64,000 nt of DNA from Cordilura impudica (lineage: Eukaryota; Arthropoda; Insecta; Diptera; Scathophagidae). Positions within the stretch are counted from its first letter, which is position 1, and every line of letters begins with the position of its first letter. The translations under genes and the position numbers were made by a program. This document shows positions 11,830 to 23,350 of this stretch, piece by piece. The stretch is from positions 296,153,844-296,217,843 of the forward strand of contig OY821517.1 of assembly GCA_963682025.1 (NCBI GenBank). Reading direction: 5' to 3'. The notes beneath the pieces were generated by a model. The model searched no databases. It had not been told where the DNA came from and saw only the letters and a program-made list of their open reading frames with translations.

Positions 11830-12270
11830 GAGAAAAATGGTTGACATTTTGCCTTCCAGCGCATACACTATATGAAGCAGGAGGTAACTATAGATGGAAA
11901 AGATGATTCTTCGAAAAATATGCTCATCTTCTTTCAAGCATTCCGCAGCCCAATTAGAGAATCGAAAACGTTGCGGATAGCTATGCAGCATCAGGTCTTG
12001 CCCTAACTGAAATTTGTATGGCATCATACCGCATCAAAGAAGTGGGTAAAGTGTTTAATTTCTGAGAACGATGGCGAGTTGAGTTGCTTGATAGTTTTTG
12101 CATGCTCTGGGCAACAGCAACAATGTTTTGGTTTGTACATGCTGTATTATCCAATAACGATCCAGTCTCATTCATGCACATGTTTGACAAAATTCCCCAC
12201 ATATTGCCTGGAAAACGATTTTGTTTCATTTACAGTTTCTTTAATATTGAACAATATGTTAGCAATTAAC
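11830..12270 (-). pseudogene. Mariner-like transposase, N-terminal half, inverted
   Basis: The minus strand reads RFRFSNWAAECLKEDEHIFRRIIFS. This is the stretch of mariner-type transposases just before the first catalytic Asp block (family pattern: FVNWA...ENFF.KIIFSDEAHF). The recognisable sequence stops exactly after IIFS at 11896. The missing continuation, DEGHFDLNG, is found on the opposite strand starting at 12890. The part upstream on the minus strand (to about 12230) is open but not diagnostic. Confidence 0.7.
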
Positions 12271-12859
12271 TAACATAGAATTTAAAAATATTATAAAAAA
12301 AAAATTTTAAAATTTTTTAGAAATTGATTTTTGAGTGATTTTGTAGTATTTACCGGGCCCTTGATTTTCTAATAACTTTGAGTCTTTAATTATTTTTCAG
12401 TATATTAAAATAAATGTTTTGCGATTTTGCGTAAAGTATAAACTCAATAAACCAATAATGCGGATTGAGTACAACTCTGTAAGTTGTTTTCTTTGTTGTC
12501 ATTTCATTGTGGCAATTTGCGTTTTTAAGAATGCATCGTGCAACATTGCATCAGGAAATCCAAGAATGCTGGGAAAATTTGGCTACAATAATTAAAATGG
12601 GCTAAACAAAATTATGTCAGTGTAAAAAAAAGTTTTTAATCTTCACGAATTGAGGAACCTTGCTTTGAAAAGAAGTTTAACTAATTACTGGAAAAGAATC
12701 GTCAATTCAGGCAAGTCCAAGCATTTCGACTCGAAACTTATCGGCGCAAATTGAAATTAATAATGACTTAAACTTGTTTCCATACAGAGTCCAAATTTCA
12801 ATCAATTTAAACTCCTGGATTTGCCTATTCACCTGGAATTTTGAAAAAAAAAAATTATT

Positions 12860-13720
12860 GGTTTGGCCGAAGAAGCCAGCAGCTTGCCTGATGAGGGCCA
12901 TTTTGATCTAAACGGCAATGTAGCCAATAAAATTGCCATATATGGAGTTGAATCTGTTCAACAAATACCCCATGAGACGGAACTGCATACAAAATGAGTC
13001 ATGTGTGGTGCGCAATTTCATCAATATGCATTGTGCGGCCATACTTTTTGAAGAAAACAGTAAAACAGTGACTGTCAATGGAACCGTTATTTAAAGGAGT
13101 TTTTTTTTTAACGAGGACTATGTCCATGACCTGTCGGTATCAACAGCATTTGGTTCCAGCATGATGGAACAATTGCACACATAGCCAGACCGGTTATAGC
13201 GTAGGTCGGCGGAAACAGTTCTTCGAAAACAATTCTTCGAATAGCAGTTCTTCAAATAACAATTCTTCGAAAACAATTCTTCGAAAACAACTCTTCGAGT
13301 TCTCCGAAAAAAGTTAGAGCCTGTAGTTGAAAATCGGTATGATTATTCCCCGCTATATATGGTTATTGTTATTTAAAGAATTGTTTTTCGAAGAATTGTT
13401 ATTTGAAGAACTGCTATTCGAAGAATTGATTTTACGCAAATCTATGGCGGAACTCCAACGAAAATTTCCAAACAATTTAATATCAAGAAACTCCACTATT
13501 CGTTGGCCCCCAAGGTCACCTGACGTGACTGCACCAGACTTTTTATGGGGTTATGTTAAGCAAGAGGTGTACAAAATGACACCAGGGAATTTGACTGAAT
13601 TGAAACAGTCCATAAAAAAGAAATTGCGGCGATCCTTATCTCAACCTTCAGGCCGCAATGAATAATTTGCTTATCAGGTATGGCTATGCGTGAATATGCA
13701 TGGAGGTTACTCACGGTCTA
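12860..13720 (+). pseudogene. Mariner-like transposase, C-terminal half, with hairpin insertion
   Basis: The plus strand carries LPDEGHFDLNGNVANKIAIYG (first catalytic Asp at 12890), CHTFEENSKTVTVNG-like DNA, and then in another frame NSIWFQHDGTIAHIARPVI (second Asp). After an insertion come QRKFPNNLISRNS and WPPRSPDVTAPDFLWGYVK (third Asp block). These are in the normal mariner order. Stops and frame changes are present, and a hairpin of about 210 bp separates the second and third Asp blocks. The protein ends near 13720 with GGYSRSTIFKNK. Confidence 0.8.
13230..13428. repeat. Near-perfect ~52-bp inverted repeat (hairpin) inside mariner
   Basis: The arm 13230-13281 is the reverse complement of 13377-13428 with about one base of difference; the loop is about 95 bp. 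Each arm is itself a reiteration of AATTCTTCGAA with the variants AGCAGTTCTTC and AAATAACAATTC. The flanks are mariner coding DNA on both sides, so the hairpin arose or inserted after the transposon. Confidence 0.85.
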
Positions 13721-13739
13721 CCATCTTCAAAAACAAGTA

Positions 13740-15066
13740 GTTATACAAAATTAAATTGAATTTTATATACAATTAAAAACATAAATGAAATACATTGATT
13801 AAAAAAGAAATTATTTCAATTTATTATTGTAGCACAATTGGTGCGCCATGTAAATACATATATTATATATTGTTTTATGTTTTGAATATTTTGATGGAAG
13901 ATCACATTCTTTGATAATCTCGACTAAAATAGTTAGGATTTTAGAATGTTGTGCACGCAATACTCTGTTCCGAAAATCCTGGTGTAGGGTGTAGTATTTT
14001 AGATCCTGATTGACTATATCTTCCCCACTCATTTCTTCTTTTCAGTTGTTACTTCAACCTTTTTTTTTTTTGCAAGTTTTTCTCTTTTATAACAATCAAC
14101 GGCAAACAGAATCGTTATCTTTCCTATAAATGGCATATAATCATTAGATGTAACAACTCTAATTGTAATTGTAACAAGAATCATTATGATAGATTGGTAT
14201 TTTGTTGGAAATCAAAAATGTACTTTAATTAAAATGTACTATAAGCTTTCAACAATTGTAAAAACAAAATATTATTTGCTTTTAGCTTCAAATTAAATTA
14301 GAAAAATTTCGCTCAATATTTCACTGCTAACAAAAACAGTTGTGTTTATTTAAATTACCAAGATATTTTACCCACCCACTACAACCAAAGGGAGAATGCG
14401 GAAATACAATACTGTGTGTTTTAGAGAGAATAAGTCGAATTCCGCAATGTTCCTAACAGTTGATCCTGTAGCAAACATGTAGACAAAAAAATTTAAAAAA
14501 TCGACTGTAGAAAAATAAAAGGGAAGTCAAAATGAATTAATTGCTTTCATATCGAAGTGCCAGCAAAAATAAATGAACACGGCTGTTACATACACAATTT
14601 CACTAGGAGCTCACTTTCTCTCTCCCTCCCTCTGTATTTATTTCTCTCTCTCTCTCTCTCTATTTTTAAGTTTTTGAAACCAACTTTCTATCTGTTCCAT
14701 ATCAAAATAGATATCAATATTAATATGTGTTAAATAAAAATTTACGTTATCATGTTTTATTAAAATGAAAAATAATTCATTTGGAGCAAATAATAATAAG
14801 AATAGTGGAGAATAAATGGAGAAATAAAATTGTAAAATGGGAAATGGAGATTGATATTGAAATATGAAGAACTGATATTTGCTACATTAAATATTTAAAT
14901 TCGTACCTTGAGGCCAAGTCATTATCTAATAGTAGGGTATAACAAGTAGGAGTATATTATTTGCTAGTGACGACGTTTGTACACCCTTCAAATTGTTCTT
15001 TTCTTTCTACTTCAAAATGTTGAATCATTTGAAAAGAGTGGGCCTACCTTATTTATTACTTATTAC
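13740..15066. other. AT-rich stretch with (TC)n microsatellite
   Basis: No recognised gene. A pyrimidine microsatellite (CTCTCTCCCTCC, then (TC)n) lies at about 14620-14665. The 73-codon minus-strand frame at 13811-14032 has no recognisable content. Confidence 0.45.
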
Positions 15067-15071
15067 TATAT

Positions 15072-15860
15072 TTTTATACCCTATACCACTATGTGGTTTG
15101 GGTATAATGACTTTGTGCTGCTGTTTGTAACAACCAAAAATATTTGACCTAGACCCATCTTTAATTATACCGATCGAATCAGAATCACTTTCTGAGTTAA
15201 TTTAACAATGTCCGTCCGTCCGTCCGTCCGTCCGTCCGTCTGTGTGTCCATGTAAAGTTTGTAATCAAACTGCAGGTCGCAAATATGAATATATTTTGAA
15301 GAAATTTGGTATGTAACCGATTATCAGCCATGGGATGAACGCTATTGAAATTGGTGAGAATCGGTCCATGTTCAGACCTAGCCCCCATACAAACTACCCA
15401 TATGAAATCGACATAAATTGCCATAAGATCCAAATTGTCATATAGATCTTACTCAAATTGGGTTTGTATGCGTTCATTACATCCACTAATGAGTAGTCCA
15501 AAAATGATCCCTTTGACCCCATATAGAGCTGCTTCCCGATCTTCACTTAAATCTATTAAAAAACAAAAATATTGCAGTGATTCTTCTCAAATTTTGTTTG
15601 TATATATTTTTGCAAAATACAAGAGACTTTACCAAACATGATCAGGATCGGTCCATTTTTGGACCTAGTCCCTTTATAGATATAGCATCCGATATGAACT
15701 TTTTAATATCTGCAGCCAAAAAAATTAATAAAAATCAAATTTGGTTTTTGCTTATTTTCAATGTCCAGTTAGTTGGGCCTAAGAGATAGGGTTTCTAAAC
15801 GCATGGTATAGGGTATCCTAGAGTCGGTCTAGACCGACTATAATTTTCTTACTTGTTTTT
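15072..15860 (-). mobile_element. DINE-1-like Helentron copy
   Basis: This is the reverse orientation of the family described at 31704. The 3' hairpin TATACCCTATACCACTATGT...GGGTATA is at 15075-15116, the GTCC/GTCT tetranucleotide tract at about 15211-15241, and the perfect 5' palindrome at 15822-15841, followed by TTTTCTTACTTG. It is about 790 bp with no transposase; short open frames inside are incidental. Confidence 0.85.
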
Positions 15861-16103
15861 TATCAATTGTAAGGCCATCGCTAAAGGCTGGATAACACGA
15901 TAATAATAGTAATATAATGTGGTCGTAATGCGATGAGAAAGTTTTGTTCAGCTATAGCCAAATATTAATATATAATATTTTTTTTATATATTGTAAATAG
16001 ATAAAGAAGATTAAACTATACAAGCTTGTATCATAGATATAGGCATTGGCCTGGTAAAAAAATATAAGCTTTGACAATCAATTTGTTTTCTTGTTTTATT
16101 TTA

Positions 16104-16871
16104 TTATACCCTATACCACTATGTGGTTTGGGTATAATGACTTTGTGCTGCTATTTCTAACAACCAAAAATATTTGACCCAGACCCATCAGAATCACTTT
16201 TTGAGTTGATTTAACAATGTCCGTCCGTCCGTCCGTCCGTCCGTCTGTGTGTCCATTTAAACCTTGTAATCAAACTGCAGGTCGCAAAAATGAACATATT
16301 TTGATGAAATTTGTTATATAAGCTTTTATCGGCCATGGGATGAACGCCATTGGAATTGGTGAGAATCGGTCCATGTTCAGAACTAGCGCCCATACAAATT
16401 ACCCCTATGAAATCGACATAAATTGCCATAAGATCCAAATTGTCATATAGATCTTACTCAAATTGGGTTTGAATGCGTTCATTACATCCATTACTGAGTA
16501 ATACAAAAATGATGCCTTTGGCCCCATATAGAGCTGCTTCCCGATATTCACTTAAATTTATTAAAAAACAAAAATATTGCACTGATTCTTCTCAAATTTT
16601 GTTTGTATATGTTTTTGCAAAATACAAGAGACGTTACCAACCATGGTCAGGATCGGTCCATTTTTGGACCTAGTCCCCATATAGATATAGCATCCGATAT
16701 GAACTTTTTCATATCTACAACCAAAAAAATGAATAAAAATCCCACTCAAATTTGGTTTTTGCTTATTTTCTATGTCCAGTTAGTTGGGCCTAAGAGATAG
16801 GGTTTCTAAACGCATGGTATAGGGTATCGTATAGTCGGTCTAGACCGACTATAATTTTCTTACTTGTTTTT
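16104..16871 (-). mobile_element. DINE-1-like Helentron copy, tandem to the previous one
   Basis: It has the same orientation and structure as 15072-15860 and lies about 240 bp further on: 3' hairpin at 16107-16135, GTCC tract at 16220-16243, 5' palindrome at 16832-16851. The two copies differ at scattered positions and by small indels, so they are separate insertions or an old duplication. Confidence 0.85.
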
Positions 16872-16995
16872 ATTTCTATTATTGAATAAAAATGCAAATT
16901 TTTTTAACCTGTCACATAGCAATGAACTGAAAATATATATTATATAGAATCTGATTTCACTGCATAACGATAGACATGGGCTTTTCATAACACAG

Positions 16996-19865
16996 CACTA
17001 TGGGTAATTTGACCCATTTTTGTGACGAAAAGCCATTTGTTGCACTTTTAAGCAAAAAGATTTTTTTTGTTACAATTTGATAAAAAAATAACCTTAAACT
17101 AAATGACTGTGTACTATCTTTTTCTAAAAATCGAGTAACAGCTGATTACCACGTCGTCAAAGTTATTGTTTACGAGCAACGCGTTACAGGCAGCTTATGC
17201 AGTGGTATTTAATGTGAATTTTTAATCTGTTCTAAAAACGTTAAACAAAATATAATAATACAATTTAAATATGGAAAATAAAAGTGATGGTATGCACATT
17301 ACAGGTTAGTCGACAGATTTGAGTTTACTTTTTGATTTAGTGCGAAAAACTCATTATTGTGACTTAACCTCAAATAAAATTTTTTTTTTTCATAAACATG
17401 CAGTTTGGATAAGCTTTAAAAATGTTGGCCGTATTTGGCCGTGTTTTGACTATCAGAGACATGTTAAGTGGACCATTTTGAGTTTTTTTCATTAATTTCA
17501 CGTTGCGATTTTTTGCGTTTTTTGAGTTATGTCGTTTTTTCGTAGGCGATCTTCGTTTGCAGTATAACAACCTTGCGAAAGTTTGGATTGATGTAAAATG
17601 CAAAGAGGAGAAGAACGATGCTGTATTCAATTTTATTATTGGCCAAGTTAGAAATATAAATATTTTGAATGAGGAAGAATCATCTCTGAAAGAGAGAGTC
17701 CGAACTTTTTGTAAAAATTTGGCTGAGAGATGGAACAAGTCCCACAGAAAGATAGAGGTCTTCCAAAAACAAAACGCTCACTGGCTAAGAATTGATTTTA
17801 TTTTGGCAACCAAGATTACCCCTTCGAAATGATTAGTAGGGCATCCAAAAGTAAAGTTTGTGGATAAATCCGAACGCGCAAAGAATAGAGAAGCAAAGGA
17901 CCTATCAAAGAAAGTAGACAATGAAACGGAATTGCTAGTTCGTGCAGCTTCGATATCGGCTCGAGTTCAACATAAAGCAGATATGGCAGTGGTTCTTAGA
18001 CAGACAATTGCTAGTCCAACAAGAGCTCGCAAGATGAGAAAATTAGCGCTCACTGTTGCTAATCAGCGAATTCGCTTAACTGCAAATGAAGCACTCGCAT
18101 TTTTGTTAGAAAACAATTTGACAAAGGAACAATACTTGAATACAAGAAGTGAAAGTAAAATTCGAAATGCTGACATATATCTAAGAAAAGTTGCAGACCA
18201 GTTTGTATTGAAGTCAATGAGAGGCAGGCAAATGTTTCCCGTCAATCTTTATTAACGCACACTGCAAATAGAATTGTTGCAATGCAGAAGGAAGTCATAG
18301 TCTCATTAACGACAGAAAATATTAATTTTGTAAAGGCTGATCTGATTGTTAGCTATGGATTTGATGGCAGCACTGGGCATTCCTCTAATAAGCAGAAATT
18401 TCAGGAAGCATCCACTTCCGATGATTCCGATTATTCCTCGTTTGCATCAACAATGACTCCTTTAAGACTTGTGGATTTGGTCGGTAGACCACTTTGGAAT
18501 AACAGCACACCTCAGTCTATAAGGTTTTGTCGTCCCATAAAACTGGAGTGTTGTAAAGAAACAAAAGAAAAAAGGTTGCTTGAGGACAATGATTTAAAAC
18601 AACAGATAAATGGCTTAAATAGTTTAAAAATAGTTATCGATGTTGGAAAAATCATTGAAATACACTTTAAACTATTTCTTACGTTGATCGATGGTAAAGT
18701 GTTAAACGTTTTAACAAATACAAAATTTAGTCAATCGTGTCCTATTTGCAAGACAACTCCAAAGGATTTTATGAGCATTACAGGCTTTAAAAATCAAAAA
18801 ATTTCTTGCAAAAAAAGATACTCTAAAGTATGGTATGAGTCCTTTGCTTTATTGGATACGATTCTTTGAATTCATTTTGCATGCTGAATACAAGAGCAGT
18901 ATTAAAAAATTAAAAATTCGAACTGATGACGATCGCAAAACTCTTTCCGAACAAAAGGCTTGTACAACAATTATTTTGGTCGGAAATGAGCCTTAAAGTT
19001 GACCAACCAAAAACGGGTGGATTTTGAAACACCAATGATGGCAATACAGCCCGTAGAGCCTTTGCTGACCATGCCATCTTTTCGGAAATAGTTGATATTG
19101 ATGTTGAGCTGATATATTCCCTTAAAATTATACTCATTACCATTTGCTGTCAATTCCCATTGAATACCCAAAAATTTCAAGCTTTTTGCCACAATACCGC
19201 CCAAATGATACAAATCAAATACCCTTGGCTCCCAATAACGGCGACCGTTCACAAGGTATTGATTGTTGAAAATTGTTGAAAATACCTTACTGCTGGTAGG
19301 TTGTTTCGGCGAAGATGCTGCTGAGTCGCGGAACAAATTATACAAGTCAGATAGACTACATCATGCCCGCAAGAACAGCCGCACAAACAATTTCTCTGAT
19401 GTTTTTAACAGGGCTATGGACATGTCTGATCCAGTTATTTCATCAATGTGCTTAGATAGTCGAATGCAGCAGAGAAGACACGCGCAACTGCCACAAGAGG
19501 TTCTAGATATGCTGTGTGTTTCAGAAGTATCTGTAGAGTTGAATGACAGTATTGGCAAATGCGAAAATAGTTTGGAGACAGGATTAGGCGATATTTTTGA
19601 AACTAATTAAATTCGATTAATTTAGATAGCGAAAAGCAAAATAAAACTGAAAACAAAATACATATGTATATTCAAAATCAAAAAAAAAAAAAAAAACAAA
19701 TTGGCAAAAGTGGGTTAAAAATATATAAATTTCAAAATCTTTTTAATTTAAACTTTTCTCATTGCTTATCTCTACATAAACACAATAAAAATTTTTTTTC
19801 AAAAATCTTTTCAGTTTAATTGTTATTAATTTTTGTCACAAAAATGGGTCAAATTATCCATAGTG
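16996..19865 (+). mobile_element. Transib transposon with TIRs and 5-bp target duplication
   Basis: The left end CACTATGGGTAATTTGACCC (16996) and the right end, whose reverse complement is CACTATGGATAATTTGACCC (ending at 19865), are inverted copies of about 31 bp differing at one base. They begin CACTATGG, the Transib terminus that resembles the RAG recombination-signal heptamer. The flanking pentamers are CACAG (16991-16995) and CATAG (19866-19870), a 5-bp duplication with one change. Inside lies a decayed transposase related to the RAG1 core. The element is about 2.87 kb. Confidence 0.9.
17271..19610 (+). pseudogene. Transib transposase (RAG1-core relative), two-exon pseudogene
   Basis: ATG at 17271 opens MENKSDGMHIT. 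A GT donor follows at 17305, and a T-rich acceptor ending AG at 17544-17545 restores the frame as GDLRLQYNNL. The plus strand continues to FVDKSERAKNR after an in-frame TGA at 17830, then RLTANEALAFLLENNLTKEQY. A frameshift near 18220 leads to YGFDGSTGHS (first catalytic Asp), PLRLVDLVGRPLWNN, RFCRPIKLE and the zinc pair CPICKTTP. A second shift near 18840 gives WIRFFEFILHAEYKSS, and more breaks follow. The last open part (19263-19610) has VGCFGEDAAESRNK, where the catalytic Glu of this family is expected. The block order is that of Transib and the RAG1 core. At least three frameshifts and one stop make it inactive. Confidence 0.85.
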
Positions 19866-19870
19866 CATAG

Positions 19871-20935
19871 GTAAGATAGGATCAACATACTCGTCATATT
19901 ACAATTACGGTTGAGTAATTCTACCTTTACGATTGGTGACTACACTTATTGAGCTTTTATCAGTGAATACGTTAATTTCTGAGAATTAAATGAGTGAAAT
20001 ATAAACAAAAGAGAAAGATAAACCTATGATCAGTGTTGCCGGCTATAATGTTAGATTGTTTGGTGAGGGGAATTGAAGAGGCGAACAACTTCTTAATATA
20101 TAATGTGTGTAGAGAGAGAACACATTTGGTTTGATTTTTTGATTTTGTTTTAATAATCGGCACCTCTGGCGTTTATCAATTAAATTATTTACTTGTTGTT
20201 GAATAGATAAGTCGCTAAATACACATTACCGGCTATTGACTAAAAGCAAATGCTAAACAGTTCTTAACAGCTTGTCAAAGAAAAAGCATTATTGCATTAT
20301 TGATAAAACTTCTAAAATAATTTTATATCTAACAATTTCATTCACCTTTATGTTACTACTTCCTGCTCAAAGGTAATTAATTTACAATAAAAAATGTACA
20401 AAATTATAATGAGTCTGAAATTAAAACAAGTATTTCAAATTTCACATAATTTATTAAAAGAGAAAATAACTTTATTGTAACGTAAGAGAAATGTGGGTTT
20501 ATCTATATATAACCAACGAATGGTCGGCCGCATCCTTTCCAAATTCATTTAATATTGGTACAATAATTTTGCTTTACTCCACTAAGAAATGCTCCAAAAT
20601 CTAAATCCCTGGCATTTAAAATCCCGGAGACATGGGGAGACCAAAAGTGAAAAAAAAACATTAAGAAAGGAGACTCAATAATTTAACAATTATCTTTAAA
20701 GTTTAGTTGAAGTGTGGTTTTATTTAATGTGACAAATCGATTTTTTTTTTGGCAAATACCAAAGATCTAAAGATCATAGTCATATTGTTTTTGGTTCATG
20801 TAAGCATATCGCAAAAAGTGATATTTTAAACTTTTGAAAAAAAGTAGCCTTTTTTTGTGCCCTATTTAATGTTAGTTTTTATTAGTTCCTGAGTTATAAA
20901 CAAACATTCATAGTAAAATATAGCGTTAAATACAA
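19871..20935. other. AT-rich spacer
   Basis: No recognised gene; the short open frames are featureless. Homopolymer runs are frequent. Confidence 0.4.
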
Positions 20936-21125
20936 AAAAGTAAGAAAATTGTAGTCTTTCAACTGTGTTGAGGATACAGGAATTGGAATACAGGAATCAA
21001 GCAGAAACTTAATTTGAGTTGAATTGTTATTAAAGAAAATTTGGAAAAATGTATTTATTAATTCACCTTTTGATGGATCTTAGTGAATATCGGGAAGCAA
21101 TAAATCGATCAGGGTCTAATTTTTT
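20936..21125 (+). mobile_element. Decayed DINE-1-like 5' fragment
   Basis: The stretch AAAGTAAGAAAATTGTAGTC followed by phrases such as AATTTGAGTTGAATTGTTATTAA and GTGAATATCGGGAAGCA corresponds to the 5' half of the DINE family. The palindrome is largely lost. The 400 bp after it (to 21540) hold nothing I can name. Confidence 0.5.
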
Positions 21126-21696
21126 TTATTTATTTATATTTGTATAAGAATTAAAGAACCTAAATAACAGAAATATTTTAAATAAATAATAAATGGGCAA
21201 TTCTGGTAACAGAAACACGTTGGCGCCATTTGTTTTTTTTCGTTGCAACAATCATAACAGTTGAACCGATAGGGGTAATCAAATAAGTTTAACGGCATAT
21301 GATAGCTAACTGTCCAACCTATGAAATAGGAATTTGAACAAGGTGCTACGCCTTCAGATGCTTACTTATGGGGTATCAAAGTTGAAATTTGTTAACGGCA
21401 TGAAAAACTAACTGAAAAACATGATTTTTAACAATTTAATATTTTTTGTTTCTTTTTCAAGGTTTTTATGTTTTAAAATTATTACCAATATTTAAAATAT
21501 TCTAACCCATAAAACCAAATTTTTTATTAAAACACTTTCTTTCCTTATGCATATGAGTTTTGAATATCTCCGTGACTGTGTGTGACTATCTCAAAATTAA
21601 TGTTTGGCCACAACAAGTCTATGGACAAAGTTTCAGAAGTTTCATCGGATGAGGGGAAGTGGGGTTTTAATCTCTCCGTAACTGTGTGTGACTATA

Positions 21697-23350
21697 GGTT
21701 AGGTTAGGTTGGAGGTGGCTGCTGATTCAAGGACCAGCACACATTGACTCTGGGGTCCGTTGTGATACCAAGGGACGAATGGGTGTTCCCCTCAGTCCCC
21801 ACCGAAGAACCAGTTCGAGCTTCTAATGAAGCCCCTAAGATGTGAAATTTCCACGTTTGAGAGGTCAGAGAGATCGTGAAGAAACGGCGATCCCAATGTC
21901 CGTAGTCTTGTTCTGGATAGCGCCGGGCAGTGGCAGAGGAAGTGTTCTACGCTCTCTACCTCCTCCACATCCAAGCAGCTACGACAGAAATCATTTGACG
22001 AGACCTTAAGGCGCTCAGCGTGTCTCCCTATAAGGCAGTGCCCAGTAACAACACCAACTACCGTTGAGATCTCCCCACGGGGGAGTAATAATAGCGCATT
22101 TGTACGCTTTCGATTCAGAGCAGGCCAGATTTGTCTTGTGATCCTACACGTTAATCCATTAGCCCATCTGTTATTCGTTATGCCAGCGGTGCGAAGCCGA
22201 AGTTCAAGCTTGCACGATTCCAGGGGTGTACCAACACATTCCAAATCCGCTGGAACCTGTAAGGTAGTACCCTGTCTTGCCAGCTCATCCGCTTTGCAGT
22301 TTCCCGGTATGTTCCTGCGCCCTGGGACCCATATGAGCCTGATGTCGAACTGCTTGGCCATCTCATTTAAGGACGTGCGGCAGCTAAGGGCGGTTCTCGT
22401 TTTCAGGAACATTGATCGCATGGATTTTACCGCGGCTCGACTATCAGAATGGATGTTGACTGCGGTGGTAGACAGAATATTCCGACCTAACCAGTCAGCA
22501 ACCTCCTTTATTGCCAGTACCTCTGCCTGATATACACTGCAGTGGTCTGGTAACCTTCGAGCCACATTTAGTCCAAGCTCCCCTGAATGGGCTCCAAGAC
22601 CAACCTGACCGCACAATTTCGATCCGTCAGTATATAAATTTACGGAACGCCTACTGCCTGGAGTCCTCCCAGACCAAGATTCCCTGGTCGGTATTAGTGT
22701 ACAGTAGTGACGTTCAAATACGCTCCTTGGAGTAGTGTAATCCACGTTCAATGGCAAGTTCCTGTCATTCAGGATCACCCCGTGGCCACAATTGTAGCCC
22801 CGCCATTGTAGTGTGCTTCTTAATCGAATGGCCGATGAGGCCGCCGACTGCTTGCCTAATATGTCCAGTGGTATTAGGTGTAATAGGATGTTCAAGGCAT
22901 CCGGAGGTGTAGTACGAAGGGCTCCAGTGATGCACATGGAAGCCATTCTCTGTACCCTTGCGAGAAGGTTGTCATTGGTGGCCTTCTCCAAAGCAGGCCA
23001 CCAGACGATGACTCCGTACAGGAGTATTGGACGGACCACCGCTGTATAGATCCAGTGAGCAATTTTCGGACTAAAGCCCCAACGCTTACCAATGGCCTTC
23101 TTACAGGAGTATAAAGCTATAGTTGCCTTCTTCACCCGCTCCTCCAAATTCCGTCTGAAGTTCAGCTTCCTGTCCAGGACTACGCCAAGATACTTGGCTC
23201 CATCAGAGAAGACGATTTCGGTGCCGTTGAGAGAAATGGGATCGAAGATGGGGATCTTATACTTCCTAGTGAAAATAACAAGTTCCGTTTTGGTCGGATT
23301 ACCCCCAGACCGCAACCCCTTGCCCAGATAGATAGCTCTGTGAGAGCCCG
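21697..23350 (-). mobile_element. Recent 5'-truncated LINE of the I/Loa type with 13-bp target duplication
   Basis: The 13-mer GTGTGTGACTATA stands at 21684-21696 and again at 23351-23363, immediately outside the insert, as expected for a target-site duplication. On the minus strand the element ends in AACCTAACCTAACC. The 5' end is truncated inside the reverse transcriptase. The remaining 507 codons contain no stop, so the insertion is young. Confidence 0.85.
21792..23315 (-). CDS. LINE ORF2 C-terminal part: RT thumb, RNase H, Cys/His motif
   Basis: This partial protein begins inside the polymerase: KYLGVVLDRKLNFRRN (residues 41-56) is the block after the catalytic core, and VRPILLYGVIVWW (94-106) belongs to the thumb. 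Residues 224-350 form an RNase H domain with all four acidic residues: D230 in YTDGSK, E265 in YQAEV, D291 in HSDSRAA and D343 in CKADELAR. The usual His of the WVPGH motif is Arg (WVPGRRNIPGN). Residues 433-452 (FCRSCLD...EHFLCHC) are a zinc-knuckle-like motif common at the end of I, Loa and Outcast elements. The true start is missing because the copy is 5' truncated; the Met used here is not a natural start. The exact clade is not certain. Confidence 0.85.
   Translation of the reverse strand: MRSGGNPTKTELVIFTRKYKIPIFDPISLNGTEIVFSDGAKYLGVVLDRKLNFRRNLEERVKKATIALYSCKKAIGKRWGFSPKIAHWIYTAVVRPILLYGVIVWWPALEKATNDNLLARVQRMASMCITGALRTTPPDALNILLHLIPLDILGKQSAASSAIRLRSTLQWRGYNCGHGVILNDRNLPLNVDYTTPRSVFERHYCTLIPTRESWSGRTPGSRRSVNLYTDGSKLCGQVGLGAHSGELGLNVARRLPDHCSVYQAEVLAIKEVADWLGRNILSTTAVNIHSDSRAAVKSMRSMFLKTRTALSCRTSLNEMAKQFDIRLIWVPGRRNIPGNCKADELARQGTTLQVPADLECVGTPLESCKLELRLRTAGITNNRWANGLTCRITRQIWPALNRKRTNALLLLPRGEISTVVGVVTGHCLIGRHAERLKVSSNDFCRSCLDVEEVESVEHFLCHCPALSRTRLRTLGSPFLHDLSDLSNVEISHLRGFIRSSNWFFGGD

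Noticed and set aside
15197..15433. MDLMAIYVDFIWV...TDGRTDGRT frames recurring in many places
   Set aside because: The same peptide appears wherever a DINE copy lies, ends in the tetranucleotide tract and is broken in most copies; it is a by-product of the repeat, not a gene.
22138..22530. 130-codon plus-strand frame
   Set aside because: Shadow of the RNase-H-bearing LINE frame on the minus strand, which has clear catalytic motifs.
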